In this document: positions 24,042 to 33,790 of the stretch, in pieces
Numbering within the stretch: position 1 is the first letter of the stretch
Layout: every line of letters begins with the position of its first letter
Assembly (NCBI RefSeq): GCF_002286985.1
Contig: NZ_NSKC01000004.1
Span: forward strand, 248,001 to 312,000
Reading direction: 5' to 3'
DNA from: Halorubrum salipaludis
Lineage (GTDB): Archaea > Halobacteriota > Halobacteria > Halobacteriales > Haloferacaceae
Length of the DNA stretch: 64,000 nt
Translations under genes and position numbers: made by a program
The notes under the pieces: model-generated
The model's database searches: none
What the model saw: only the letters and a program-made list of their open reading frames with translations
What the model was told of the DNA's origin: nothing

Positions 24042-26720
24042 TTAACGCTTCTGACTGCGGTCGTCCGGGTCGTCCGGATCGGCCGGCGACGGGGGATCGG
24101 TGCGATCCGGGGCGGCGCCGTCGTCTCGCGGGGACGCCTCGAGGGGCGGGCGCCACTCGAAGCGGTCCCCCTCGCCGACGACCCCGCCGTCGGTGCGGGC
24201 GTCCTCCGCGGCGCGGTCGACGCCGTCGGGGGCGCCGGCGCCGCTACCGTCCTCGCTTCCGGACCCGATCGCGCCGACCAGCCGGCCGACCCACAGCAGG
24301 TCGGGGCGGCGCTCCACGGCGGCGGCCCAGACGACGAGCGCCGGCGGCAGCACCACGAGCGAGGCGACGTAGGCGAGCGAGATGCTCGCGGCGGTCAGGA
24401 GGCCGAACTGGCCGAGGATCGGAGTGATCGCGAGCACGAGCACGCCCGTCCCGAGCGCGGTGGTCGCCATGGTTCCGGTGAGCGCGCCGCCGGTGCCGCG
24501 GAGGGTGGTCTCGACCGCGGCGTCGGCGTCGCCGCACTCGACGTACTCGTCGTGGAAGCGGTGGGCGACGTGGACCGTGTAGTCGACCCCGAGCCCGATG
24601 GTGATAGAGAGGATCGTCGCGGTGAGCGCGTTGAAGGGGATCCCCGCCAGCCGCATCGTCGCCGTGAGCGCCGCGACGGTGACCGCCACCGGCACGAGCG
24701 TGACGAGCCCGAGCGCCGGACTGTCGAGGAACAGCCGGAAGAGGACGATCAACAGCAGCGCCGAGAGCCCCAGGGCGGCCGACAGCGAGACGATCGCCGA
24801 CTCGAAGATCGTCTCGCTCACGGCCTGGAAGACGACGATCTGGCCGGTCGCGGTGGCGTCCCCGCGGTAGCGGTCGGCCACCGCGCGGGCGTCGGCGGTG
24901 ATCGCGGCGTCGGAGGCGTCCGACTCCACGTCGTACACCACCCGCGTCGACCGGTCGTCGTCCGCGAGGTACTCGCCGGTGAAGCCGGCGTACCCCGAGT
25001 CGCGCAGCTCGCCGTAGATCCGGTCGAGGTTCCGGTTCGGCGGGCCGTCGTCGAGCGCCGACTCGTCGACGAGCCGCTCGAACTCGGGGTTCTGGTCGGC
25101 GTAGCCGTCGATCGCGTCGGTGACGCCGGTGGCGCTGGCGCGGCCGTCGCTCTCGACGAAGGTGTCGGGCGGGTCGCGCTCCGCGCGGTCGAGGCTCCGG
25201 AGGGCCGCGTCGCTGGTCATCCGCCGCTCGACGTATATCGTCACGGTGTCGTCCTCGCTGGTGGCGAAGTTCTCCGAGAGGAAGTCGATCGTCTCGGTCG
25301 CGGTGTACTCGCCGGGCTGCATCGGGGCGGGGAAGTAGTCGACGTAGCCGGGCTGCTCGCTCGGCGGCAGGAAGTCGTCGTCGTCGAACGTCGTGTCGAC
25401 GCCCGCGCCGTAGCCGGCCGCGCCGGCGGTCAGGAGGAGGACGACGGCGAGGAAGACCGCGGGGGCCGGCCGAGAGATCGCGGTCAGCGACGGGAGCAGC
25501 CGCCCGAGCGCCGAGTCCTCGGATCCGAGCGGGCGGGAGCCGAACTCGGGGAGCGAGCGCTCCGCGCGCCAGCGGTCGACGAGCAGCTTCGCCGCCGGGA
25601 GGAAGCCGACGAAGATGACGAGGGTGAAACAGATGCCGATGCCGGCGACGAGCCCGAACTCCCGGAGGGGGTCGAGCGCGCTGGTCAGGTTCGCGAGGAA
25701 GCCGATGATCGTCGTCCCCGCGATGATCGAGTACGCGACCGTCAGCTGGCCGAGCGCGTCGCGCATCGCGGTCGTCGGCTCGACGCCGTCGGCTCGCTCC
25801 TCGCGGTAGCGGTTCACCGTGTGGATCCCGAAGTCGATCCCGATCGCGAGCAGGAGCACGGGCACCGCGATCAGCACGTCGGAGAAGGCGATGCCGGCGT
25901 AGCCGGTGAACCCGAACGTCCAGACGACGGTCATCAGCAGCGCGACCCCGCCCAGCACGAAGTCGAACGGGTCCCGGTACGCGTACGCCAAGAGCCCGAG
26001 GATGACGGCGAGCGCCGCCGGCACGACGATCGCGAGCGAGTCGAAGATCACCTGCGCGAACTCGTTGTCGACGATGCCGCCCCCGAAGGCGGTGACGTCG
26101 CCCGGCCCGCGCTCGGCGACGTCGCGCGCCTCAAGCTGGAGCGCCTGGGCGTCGGCCGACGCGGGGAACGAGTGGGTGACGACGCCGAGCGCGGCGGACG
26201 CGGTCTGCGACTCCCGGTTGTAGTCGTCCGAGAGCAGCGTGTCGAACGCGGGGTCCTCGGCGGCCGCGGCGACCGCCTCGTCGATCTCCCCCTCGCTGGC
26301 GCGCTCGACCGCGTCGCGCGCGTCGGCCGCGGTCTCGACGTCCTCGTCGAGCTCGGTCGCCACGTCCATCGCCGGTGCGGACACCTCGGTCACCCGGAGG
26401 TCGTCCCGCTCTTCCAGCCGCTCCGCGGTCTCCAGCATCGCGAGCAGCCCGCGCCGGTCGAGCACGTTGCCGTCGCGCTGGATCAGCTGCGTCGTCGGCT
26501 CGTCGCCGCCGAACGCGGGCTCGAACTGTTCGTTCACCCGGTCGAGCGCGTCGGCCTCGTCGATCCCCTCGGTGAACTGGTCGCTGCCGGCCTCGGACTC
26601 CAGCAGGGCCATCCCCGGCGCGAAAAGCGCCGTGACGAGCAGGCAGGCGACGACGACCCGCTTCGGCCGGTCGACCACACGGTCCGTGATCGCCCGGAAG
26701 AGGCGCTCGACCCCCGGCAT
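24042..26720 (-). CDS. MMPL/RND-family exporter
   Basis: An 892-residue transporter of the RND superfamily, made of two repeats of one helix, a large extracytoplasmic loop and five helices. GIDFGIHTVNRYREER and GLGVDYTVHVAHRF are the paired proton-relay motifs. Such proteins export lipids, hopanoid-like molecules or drugs using the proton gradient. The C-terminus is a long acidic, Pro/Asp-rich tail. It begins directly after the stop of the upstream NEW3-type gene, so they form an operon, with a TrmB-type regulator divergent upstream. The cargo is unknown. Confidence 0.85.
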   Translation of the reverse strand: MPGVERLFRAITDRVVDRPKRVVVACLLVTALFAPGMALLESEAGSDQFTEGIDEADALDRVNEQFEPAFGGDEPTTQLIQRDGNVLDRRGLLAMLETAERLEERDDLRVTEVSAPAMDVATELDEDVETAADARDAVERASEGEIDEAVAAAAEDPAFDTLLSDDYNRESQTASAALGVVTHSFPASADAQALQLEARDVAERGPGDVTAFGGGIVDNEFAQVIFDSLAIVVPAALAVILGLLAYAYRDPFDFVLGGVALLMTVVWTFGFTGYAGIAFSDVLIAVPVLLLAIGIDFGIHTVNRYREERADGVEPTTAMRDALGQLTVAYSIIAGTTIIGFLANLTSALDPLREFGLVAGIGICFTLVIFVGFLPAAKLLVDRWRAERSLPEFGSRPLGSEDSALGRLLPSLTAISRPAPAVFLAVVLLLTAGAAGYGAGVDTTFDDDDFLPPSEQPGYVDYFPAPMQPGEYTATETIDFLSENFATSEDDTVTIYVERRMTSDAALRSLDRAERDPPDTFVESDGRASATGVTDAIDGYADQNPEFERLVDESALDDGPPNRNLDRIYGELRDSGYAGFTGEYLADDDRSTRVVYDVESDASDAAITADARAVADRYRGDATATGQIVVFQAVSETIFESAIVSLSAALGLSALLLIVLFRLFLDSPALGLVTLVPVAVTVAALTATMRLAGIPFNALTATILSITIGLGVDYTVHVAHRFHDEYVECGDADAAVETTLRGTGGALTGTMATTALGTGVLVLAITPILGQFGLLTAASISLAYVASLVVLPPALVVWAAAVERRPDLLWVGRLVGAIGSGSEDGSGAGAPDGVDRAAEDARTDGGVVGEGDRFEWRPPLEASPRDDGAAPDRTDPPSPADPDDPDDRSQKR

Positions 26721-28505
26721 CTACCGGTCGCCGCCGAACCGCTCGCGGGCCCGGTCGCGGAGCCGCGAGAGTTCTCGGCTCACCCGACCGCGCTTCCAGA
26801 CCGCCGCGGCGCCGAGCGCGAGCGCGCTCAGCAGGGCGACGATCCCGACCGGGGACCGGAGCACGCTGCCGCCGTCGTCGGTCGCGACGACGACGGGGAG
26901 CCGGTAGGTGTCGGAGAGCTGCTCGTCGCCGTCGGCGTCGTCGTACCGGAAGTCGACCGCGGCCGAGTAGGTCTTCCGCGCGGCGCCGCCGTCGGCGCTC
27001 ACCTCGAAGGAGAGGGTCGTCTCCTCGCCCGGGTCCAGCGAGGTGACGAACGCCTCGTCGTCGTCCGAGGAGATGGGCTCGTCGACGAACAGCTTCGCCT
27101 GCACGTCCGTGACCGGCTCGGAGCCCGTGTTGCGGACGACCACGTCGTACCGGGCGGTCCCGCCGGGTTCGACCGACCCCGCGACGCCGCCGGCGTCGGT
27201 CCCGTTACCGCCCTCGCCGGCGTCGTCGCCGCTCGGCGCGACCGGCGAGACGGCGAACGCCTCCTGTTCCGGGCGCACGTCGACGACGGCGTCGTACGCG
27301 TCGGAGACGACCACGTCGTTGTCGAGCCCGCGGTAGCGCACCGCGAGGTTGAGCGTCCGGTTGCCCGGGGTCGCGTCGCTGCGGATCCCGGCGTCGAACG
27401 TCGCCGTCGCGGTCTCGCCGACCCCGAGGTCGCCGACGGTCACCCGCGTCTCGCGGGGGACGACGTTCTCGTCGGCCGGGACCGTCTCCGCGCCGATGCC
27501 CTCCGGCGCCGGTGCCTCGTTGTCGAAGGCGACGACCGCGTTCTCCACCGGCCGGGGGCCGTCGTTGCGGACCTCGACCGTGAACGAGCCGTCCTTGCCG
27601 ACCTCCAGCGAGCTGTTCAGCCCGGTCATGTCGAACGTCTGCCGCGAGAGGGGCGTCACGCCGGTCCGGACGGTCCGGGCGGTCGCGTCGGCGCGCTCGG
27701 CGTCGCGGTACTCCACGTCGAACTCCAGCGTCGAGGCCCGCGGCGTCGCGTCGGCCGCGGCGTCGAGCCGGTAGGTGAAGGTGCGGTTCTCGCCAGGCGC
27801 CCAGTCGTCGACGTACGTCTCCGTGCTCTCGGCGTCGGTGGCGAAGGTGAGGTCGGCGTCGACCGGCGTCGCCGTCACCGAGGCCTCGCGGGCGCTCTCG
27901 TTTTGCACGTTCCGCATCGTCACGTTCACCACGCCGGTGTCGCCGGCCTGCACCGCGCCATCGACGGCGGTGACCGCGAACTGCGCGCGGTCGGTGATCT
28001 CCACGTCGACGAACACGGTCTCGGTCTCGACGCGCTCGTCGCGGAGGGTCGCGCCGTTGTCGTCCTCCGCGTTGTAGACGTTCCGGTACTCCAGCTCGAT
28101 CGGGACCCGGTACACGCCCGGCTCCGCGTCCTCGTCGGGGACGACGGTGAAGTCGATCGGTCCCGCCGTGCCGCGTCCCACGTCGCCGACGGTCTGCTCG
28201 CCGGTCCGCACGTCGAAGGGGACCTCGCGGTCGGTCTCGTCGCCGGTGAGGATCCGCGCGGTGGTCTCGTGGGCGGTCACCACCTCGGTCTCGAGGTCGT
28301 CGAACCCCTCTTCGTCCACGTCACCGCGGTTGTTCAGGCTCACCTGCAGCGTCGACTCTTCGCCGGGCACGAACGCCGTCTCCGGCGCGAACGCCTCGAT
28401 GTCGGGATCGCCGCTGACCGTGTCGTTGGCGGCGACCAAGGCGGTGCCGGCCGCCAGCAGACAGCAGACCAGCGCGACGACCGCGACCCTCCGGATGCGA
28501 CTCAT
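26721..28505 (-). CDS. Secreted COG1361-like protein with NEW3/CARDB-type repeats
   Basis: A 594-residue protein with an N-terminal signal sequence (VALVCCLLAAGTALVAA), several immunoglobulin-like repeats marked by motifs such as LNNRGDVDEEG, VRNDGPRPVENAVV and VRNTGSEPVTDVQ, and a C-terminal membrane helix (SPVGIVALLSALALGAAAVW) with a basic tail. It should be anchored outside the membrane. It is the first gene of an operon ending with the MMPL exporter, and pairs of this kind are common in archaea. It probably works as a partner or periplasm-like adaptor of the exporter. Confidence 0.75.
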   Translation of the reverse strand: MSRIRRVAVVALVCCLLAAGTALVAANDTVSGDPDIEAFAPETAFVPGEESTLQVSLNNRGDVDEEGFDDLETEVVTAHETTARILTGDETDREVPFDVRTGEQTVGDVGRGTAGPIDFTVVPDEDAEPGVYRVPIELEYRNVYNAEDDNGATLRDERVETETVFVDVEITDRAQFAVTAVDGAVQAGDTGVVNVTMRNVQNESAREASVTATPVDADLTFATDAESTETYVDDWAPGENRTFTYRLDAAADATPRASTLEFDVEYRDAERADATARTVRTGVTPLSRQTFDMTGLNSSLEVGKDGSFTVEVRNDGPRPVENAVVAFDNEAPAPEGIGAETVPADENVVPRETRVTVGDLGVGETATATFDAGIRSDATPGNRTLNLAVRYRGLDNDVVVSDAYDAVVDVRPEQEAFAVSPVAPSGDDAGEGGNGTDAGGVAGSVEPGGTARYDVVVRNTGSEPVTDVQAKLFVDEPISSDDDEAFVTSLDPGEETTLSFEVSADGGAARKTYSAAVDFRYDDADGDEQLSDTYRLPVVVATDDGGSVLRSPVGIVALLSALALGAAAVWKRGRVSRELSRLRDRARERFGGDR

Positions 28506-28693
28506 ATCGGTTGTCCGCGATAGGCCGCGCCGACGTAATACCCTTCGGGAACCTGAGAAAACATCGTATCAGTTTTCAGAAATAGATCGCGAACCGATCG
28601 GGAGACGAATACCGGTCCTCGATGCCTCGATCCGGATTCAGTCCCGAAATCGAGACGGGCGTGGCGAAACTAGCTCCGGTTTCAGCGCCACTC

Positions 28694-28703
28694 ATTTATA
28701 TAT
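28694..28703 (+). promoter_or_regulatory. TATA box of the TrmB-like regulator
   Basis: ATTTATATAT lies 20-29 bases before the ATG at 28723, so the transcript should start at or next to the start codon (leaderless). The rest of the 217-bp divergent gap shows no strong palindrome; TATC/GATA-type stretches near 28565-28590 could belong to the exporter promoter. Confidence 0.55.
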
Positions 28704-28722
28704 ACTCGACGTAGCCCGTCGC

Positions 28723-29529
28723 ATGGAGTCGCTTCGCGACCTGGGGCTGTCGAGCTACGAGGACCGAGCGTACCGCGGGCTGCTCGCGCTCGGCACCGGG
28801 ACCGCCGCGGACGTCGCCGCCGAGAGCGACGTGCCGAAGGGGCGCATCTACGACGCGCTCGGGGGGCTGGAGTCCCGCGGGCTCGTCCGGGTCCAGAGCG
28901 ACCGGGAGCCGAAGCGGTACGCGCCGGTCGAGCCCGCGGTCGCCGTCGACCGGCTCGTCGGAGCGAAGCGCCGGGAGCTGGAGCGCCGGATCGAGACGTA
29001 CGAGTCGGGGAAAGACGACCTGATCGACCAGCTGGCCGACGCGGAGACGACCGACGACCGGTTCTGGACCGCCGCGGTCGGCGCCGACGACTCGCTCGAC
29101 CTCCTCTTCGAGCGGATCGACGCCGCGTCGGAGTCGCTCGTGGTCGTCGCCACCGAGGTCTCCTCGCAGTTCGAGGTGGACCGCGAGGGGCCGGTCCTCC
29201 TCGACCGGCTGCTCTCCGCGATCCGGCGCGGCGTTGACGTCTCGGTGCTGCTGTCGCCGGCGATGTTCGACGAGGCGCTGACCGCGATCGACGAGGACCG
29301 CGCCGTGCTCGCGATGGCGCAGGGGGCGTTCGCGCTCCGCGTGACCGACGACGTGTACGGGAACTTCTACCTCATCGACGACGAGGAGGTGTGCCTGGAG
29401 GTCGCCGACCCGCTCGCGCCGGACCGGCTGTTCGGCATGCTCGACCTGCGCGACCGCGGCTTCGCGACCCGCGTGAGCGACGGCTTCGCCGAGGCGTGGG
29501 AGTCGGCCGAGATCGTCGAGGACGTTTAA
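28723..29529 (+). CDS. TrmB-family transcription regulator
   Basis: A 268-residue protein with an N-terminal winged helix (LRDLGLSSYEDRAYRGLLALG, VAAESDVPKGRIYDALGGLE; about 1-70), a coiled linker (KRRELERRIETYESG) and a C-terminal phospholipase-D-like sensor domain, the standard TrmB layout. The ATG at 28723 follows a TATA box; reading further upstream is an artefact of an open frame. It is divergent from the NEW3-MMPL operon and probably controls that exporter in response to a bound ligand. TrmB proteins often sense sugars, but the effector here is unknown. Confidence 0.85.
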   Translation: MESLRDLGLSSYEDRAYRGLLALGTGTAADVAAESDVPKGRIYDALGGLESRGLVRVQSDREPKRYAPVEPAVAVDRLVGAKRRELERRIETYESGKDDLIDQLADAETTDDRFWTAAVGADDSLDLLFERIDAASESLVVVATEVSSQFEVDREGPVLLDRLLSAIRRGVDVSVLLSPAMFDEALTAIDEDRAVLAMAQGAFALRVTDDVYGNFYLIDDEEVCLEVADPLAPDRLFGMLDLRDRGFATRVSDGFAEAWESAEIVEDV

Positions 29530-29595
29530 AAACGGGCGGAACGGCTCACCGATCCGATGACGGGATATCGCCCGAAGCAATCGGGCCCCGACACC

Positions 29596-29615
29596 AATTA
29601 TCTTCTCCGATAATT
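29596..29615. promoter_or_regulatory. Palindrome in the histidine kinase promoter
   Basis: AATTATC-TTCTCC-GATAATT is a perfect 7-bp inverted repeat with a six-base centre, 50 bases before the GTG of the kinase gene. A TATA-like CTTTATCC follows at about 29627. It could be an operator; no partner site was found in the window. Confidence 0.45.
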
Positions 29616-29664
29616 TCGGGGCGCAGCTTTATCCGATCGCGTCCGAAGGGGAGACCGAACCACC

Positions 29665-31266
29665 GTGACCCTCCGCCCGACCGACCGCCCGTCGACCGCC
29701 CCCGGCGACGACCGACGGGAATCGGGCGACGGGTCAGGCGACGGGTCCGCTCCCCCGCCGGCGGGCCGGAACGGCGACGCGGGTGCGGGGAGCGGGGCCG
29801 ACGGGGCCGAATCGTCCGACTCCGCCGCGTCGACCGGTCCGTCCGTCCCGGGCGCCGACCGGTTCGTCGCGGCGGTCGCGGTCGACGGCGAGGTGCTGTT
29901 CGCCGGCCCCTCGGTGCCCGCGGTGCTCGGGGTCGATCGGGCGGCCCTCGTCGGCGAGGACCTGCTGGAGCGCGTCCACCCGAACGACCGCGAGCCCGTC
30001 TCCGACGCGCTCTCGGCGGTCGCGACCGACCGCGTCGTCACCCACCGGCTCCGCCACGCGAACGGCGGATTCGTCTGGGTCGAGTCCGTCGTCGACGAGG
30101 AGCTGGCCCCCGAGTTCGGCGGGCGCGTCGTCACGGCGCGCCGCGTCGACGCGGAGACGAGGTTCCCGGAGCGGTTCCGGGAGTTCTTAGAGTACGGGAC
30201 CGACCTGGTCACCGTCGTCGACGCGGACGGCCGGGTCCGGTACGAGAGCCCCTCCGTCGAGGAGGTGCTCGGCTACGAGCAGGGGTCGACCGTGGGGCGC
30301 TCGCCGCTCGGCTACGTCCACCCGGACGACCGCGAGCGCGTGACCGAGCGCTTCTACCGCGCGCTCAACGACCCCGACGCGACCCCCACGATGGAGTACC
30401 GCTACCGCACCGCCGAGGGCGACTGGGTCTGGCTGGAGTCGCGAACCCGGTCGCTGCCGGCCGACGCCGCGGTCGGCGACCTGCTCATCAACTCGCGGGA
30501 CGTGAGCGAGCGCAAGGCGCGCGAGCGCCGGCTCACCGACCGCAACGAGCGGCTCGACCGGTTCGCCAGCATCGTCTCGCACGACCTCCGGAACCCGCTG
30601 TCCGTGATCCGGGGGTCGATGGAGATGGCGCGGCTGAAAGAGGACACCGAGCCCTTAGAGCGCGGCGAGCGCGCCGTCGACCGGATCGACCAGCTGGTCT
30701 CGGAGCTGCTGACGCTCGCCCGGCAGGGCTCGGGGATCGACGAACCGACCGAGTTCGCGCTCGGCGCCGTCGCCCGCGAGGCGTGGGACACCGCCGGATG
30801 CGAGCGGGCGAGGCTCGTCGTGGGCGCCGACGCGACGGTTCGCGGCGACCGCGGCCGCCTGCGGCAGGCGCTCGAGAACCTGTTCCGGAACGCGACGGAA
30901 CACGCGGTTCCCGGCGGCTCGAACGACGCCCGAACGACCGACGGCGGGGAGGACCTCCCACTCACCGTGGTCGTGACCGCGACCGACGGGGGATTCCTCG
31001 TCGCCGACGACGGGCCCGGGATCGACCCGGCGCACCGCGAGGACGTCTTCGACCCCGGTTTCACGACCCGCGAAGACGGGACGGGATACGGGCTCGACAT
31101 CGTCCGCGAGGTCGTCGAGTCGCACGGCTGGGCGATCGGCCTCCGGGGCGACGACACCGAGCCCGCGGCCCCCGACGACGTGCCGGTCCCGGACGGCGCG
31201 TGCTTCGTGGTCCGGGGCCCCGACCCCGACGCGGCCGAGGCGGGCGAGCCGTGGATCGACGGGTGA
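29665..31266 (+). CDS. PAS-domain sensor histidine kinase
   Basis: A 533-residue soluble sensor kinase. After a low-complexity Gly/Asp-rich tail (1-60), a PAS-like region (about 65-155) and a clear PAS domain (about 170-280: VTVVDADGRVRYESPS, YVHPDDRERV) lead to HisKA with the phospho-acceptor in IVSHDLRNPLSVIRGSME, then a HATPase with N box NLFRNATEHA and G box DDGPGI. There is no membrane helix, so it senses inside the cell. The start is GTG. No response regulator is adjacent, as is common for haloarchaeal kinases. The signal is unknown. Confidence 0.9.
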   Translation: MTLRPTDRPSTAPGDDRRESGDGSGDGSAPPPAGRNGDAGAGSGADGAESSDSAASTGPSVPGADRFVAAVAVDGEVLFAGPSVPAVLGVDRAALVGEDLLERVHPNDREPVSDALSAVATDRVVTHRLRHANGGFVWVESVVDEELAPEFGGRVVTARRVDAETRFPERFREFLEYGTDLVTVVDADGRVRYESPSVEEVLGYEQGSTVGRSPLGYVHPDDRERVTERFYRALNDPDATPTMEYRYRTAEGDWVWLESRTRSLPADAAVGDLLINSRDVSERKARERRLTDRNERLDRFASIVSHDLRNPLSVIRGSMEMARLKEDTEPLERGERAVDRIDQLVSELLTLARQGSGIDEPTEFALGAVAREAWDTAGCERARLVVGADATVRGDRGRLRQALENLFRNATEHAVPGGSNDARTTDGGEDLPLTVVVTATDGGFLVADDGPGIDPAHREDVFDPGFTTREDGTGYGLDIVREVVESHGWAIGLRGDDTEPAAPDDVPVPDGACFVVRGPDPDAAEAGEPWIDG

Positions 31267-31380
31267 GCAGGGGCGGCGCGGCGTGAGGGCAGCGCGGCGT
31301 GAGGGCGGCGCGGAGCTGACCCGCGCGCCGACGCCGGGCCGTCCCGTCGCGTTTATTTCTCTCGCCCGCCAATCCGGCCC

Positions 31381-31863
31381 GTGACCCCCGTCGACGCCAC
31401 CGTCCGGCCGGTCGACCGCGCCGACCTCCTCGCCGTGGTGCGGATCGAGCGCGCGTGCTTCTCGGACCCGTGGCCGTACGACGCCTTCGAGCGGCTGCTC
31501 GACGAGCCGGCGTTCCTCGTCGCGGAGCGGGAGGGGGCGGTGGTCGGCTACGTCGTCGCGGACTCGACCCCGAACCACGGGCGCGACATCGGCCACGTCA
31601 AGGACCTGGCGGTCCACCCCGAGGCGCGCGAGCAGGGGATCGGGCGGACCCTGCTCCGGTCCGCGCTCGCGCGGCTCCGCGCCGTCGGCGTCGCCGTCGT
31701 GCGGCTGGAGGTCCGCGAGAGCAACGCGGCCGCGCGCTCGCTGTACGCGGACGAGGGGTTCGACCCGATCCGCCGCGTCTCGAACTACTACCGGGACGGC
31801 GAGGACGCGCTCGTGCTCGTCGTGGACCTCGCGGAGTGGAGCGCGGGGGTCGACGCCGGCTGA
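31381..31863 (+). CDS. rimI: RimI-type N-alpha-acetyltransferase
   Basis: A 160-residue GNAT acetyltransferase with IERACFSDPWPYDAFE near the N-terminus, acetyl-CoA loop VHPEAREQGIGRTLL and the RLEVRESNAAARSLYADEGF segment typical of RimI/Ard1. It acetylates protein N-termini. The start is GTG, 25 bases after a TATA-like TTTATTT (31350). The archaeal homologue acts on a broad range of N-termini rather than only ribosomal protein S18. It is alone between the kinase and pepF. Confidence 0.85.
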   Translation: MTPVDATVRPVDRADLLAVVRIERACFSDPWPYDAFERLLDEPAFLVAEREGAVVGYVVADSTPNHGRDIGHVKDLAVHPEAREQGIGRTLLRSALARLRAVGVAVVRLEVRESNAAARSLYADEGFDPIRRVSNYYRDGEDALVLVVDLAEWSAGVDAG

Positions 31864-31936
31864 CCGCCGGGCGACGAAGCGGCTCGCCGGGCGGGGTTTG
31901 ACAAGGCTTAGTGCCCGCGAGACCGACCGGACCGAC

Positions 31937-33736
31937 ATGAGTTCGGTTCCCGAGCGGTCCGACATCGACGAGACGTACAAGTGGGATCTGGAGAGCATCT
32001 ACGCGGACGACGAGGCGTGGGAGGCGGCCTACGAGGCGGTCTCGGACCGGATCGAGGAGCTCGCGGCGTACGAGGGACGGGTCGCCGACGACGCCGCGAC
32101 GCTCCTCGAACTGCTCGAACTCCGCGAGGAGATCTTCCGCGAACTTCAGCAGGTGACGACGTACGCCCGGCTCCGCAGCGCCGAGGACACACGGAACCAG
32201 GAGTACCAGGCGATGTCCGCGAAGGCGTCGGCGCTCGGCTCCGAGGCGTCGAGCGCGATCTCCTACCTCGAACCGGAGCTGCAGTCGCTCTCCGAGGCGG
32301 CGGTGGACTCGTTCGTCGACGACGAGCCCGACCTCGCCGAGTACGAGCACTACCTCGACGACGTGTTGCGGATGAAGGAACACACGCGCTCGGCGGAGGT
32401 CGAGGAGGTGCTCGCGGACCTGTCGGAGGTCACCGACGCCCCGAGCGAGATCTACTCGATGCTGACGAACGCCGACATGACCTACGGCGTCGTGGAGGAC
32501 CCCGACGGCGAGGAGGTCGAGATCACGCAGGCGAACTTCACGAAGCTCCAGAAGAACCCGGACCGCGAGTTCCGCGAGCGCGTCCACGAGACGTTCTACG
32601 ACGAGTGGGCGGGCGTCCGCAACACCGTGGGCACCTCCTTAGAGAAGGCCGTCCGCGAGCACGCGACGAGCGCCGAGATCCGCGGCTACGACTCCGCGCG
32701 GCAGGCCGCGCTCGACGGCTCGAACGTCCCGGTCGAGGTGTACGACACCCTCGTCGACAGCGTCGACGACAACCTCGACGTGCTCCACCGCCACGCGGAG
32801 CTGAAGGCGGAGGCCCTCGGCGTCGACCAGCTGCAGAGCCACGACCTCTACATGTCGCTGACGGGCGATCAGGGCCCCGACGTGGAGTACGAGCAGGCCC
32901 GCGAGTGGGTGATCGAGGCGGTCGCGCCGCTCGGCGAGACGTACCAGGAGCGGATGGCCGAGGGGCTCGACTCGCGGTGGGTCGACGTGTACGAGAACCG
33001 CGGGAAGCGCTCCGGCGCGTTCTCCTCGGGGACGTACGACACCCAGCCGTTCATCCTGATGAACTACCAGGACGACATCTCCTCGATGTTCACGCTGGCC
33101 CACGAGCTGGGCCACTCGATGCACTCGGAGCTGGCTGGCGACGCGCAGCCGTGGCACGACGCGAGCTACGAGATCTTCGTCGCCGAGATCGCCTCCACCG
33201 TCAACGAGACGCTGCTCACCCACCACCTGCTCGACACGGTCGAGGACGACGCGCTCCGTACCCACGTCCTCGACGAGTACCTCGAACGCTTCCGCTCGAC
33301 GCTCTTCCGCCAGACGATGTTCGCGGCCTTCGAGCAGCGCATCCACGAGCGCGTCGAGGCCGGCGAGGCGCTCACGCCCGACGCCTTCGACGAGATCTAC
33401 GCCGACCTCAAGGGCGACTACTACGCGCCCGCGGAGCTGACCGGCGGCATCGAGCGCGAGTGGGAGCGGATCCCTCATTTTTACTACAACTTCTACGTCT
33501 ACCAGTACGCGACCGGGATCTCGGCCGCCGCGGCGATCGTCGAGCGCGTCTTAGAGGAGGGCGAGGCGGCCGCCGCCGACTACCGCGAGATGCTGAAGGC
33601 GGGCGGCTCCGACTACCCCCTCGACGTCGTCGAGCTCGCGGGGATCGACATGGCCTCGCCCGACCCGATCGAGTCGGCCGTCGGGATTTACGACGAGTAC
33701 CTCGACGAGGTCGCGGCGCTGCTCGACCTGGAGTAG
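31937..33736 (+). CDS. pepF: Oligoendopeptidase F (M3B metallopeptidase)
   Basis: A 599-residue cytoplasmic zinc peptidase. The catalytic motif is HELGHSMH (starting at residue 389), with the third ligand region in the following SYEIFVAEIAST segment. It cleaves peptides of roughly 7-17 residues, finishing protein turnover. I start at the ATG of MSSVPERSDIDETYKWDL; an upstream TTG frame at 31898 has no support. Length matches the family. It is a single gene, followed 54 bases later by a membrane transporter with its own start region. Confidence 0.92.
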   Translation: MSSVPERSDIDETYKWDLESIYADDEAWEAAYEAVSDRIEELAAYEGRVADDAATLLELLELREEIFRELQQVTTYARLRSAEDTRNQEYQAMSAKASALGSEASSAISYLEPELQSLSEAAVDSFVDDEPDLAEYEHYLDDVLRMKEHTRSAEVEEVLADLSEVTDAPSEIYSMLTNADMTYGVVEDPDGEEVEITQANFTKLQKNPDREFRERVHETFYDEWAGVRNTVGTSLEKAVREHATSAEIRGYDSARQAALDGSNVPVEVYDTLVDSVDDNLDVLHRHAELKAEALGVDQLQSHDLYMSLTGDQGPDVEYEQAREWVIEAVAPLGETYQERMAEGLDSRWVDVYENRGKRSGAFSSGTYDTQPFILMNYQDDISSMFTLAHELGHSMHSELAGDAQPWHDASYEIFVAEIASTVNETLLTHHLLDTVEDDALRTHVLDEYLERFRSTLFRQTMFAAFEQRIHERVEAGEALTPDAFDEIYADLKGDYYAPAELTGGIEREWERIPHFYYNFYVYQYATGISAAAAIVERVLEEGEAAAADYREMLKAGGSDYPLDVVELAGIDMASPDPIESAVGIYDEYLDEVAALLDLE

Positions 33737-33790
33737 GCGGCGAGGGCCCCTCGGGGAAATAGTGAAGACGCCGACGCGAGTCGTCACGGT

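Noticed and set aside
23973-28523. A 1516-codon plus-strand frame over the MMPL operon
   Set aside because: The longest open frame in the window, but it is Arg/Asp/Val low-complexity shadow opposite two recognisable genes.
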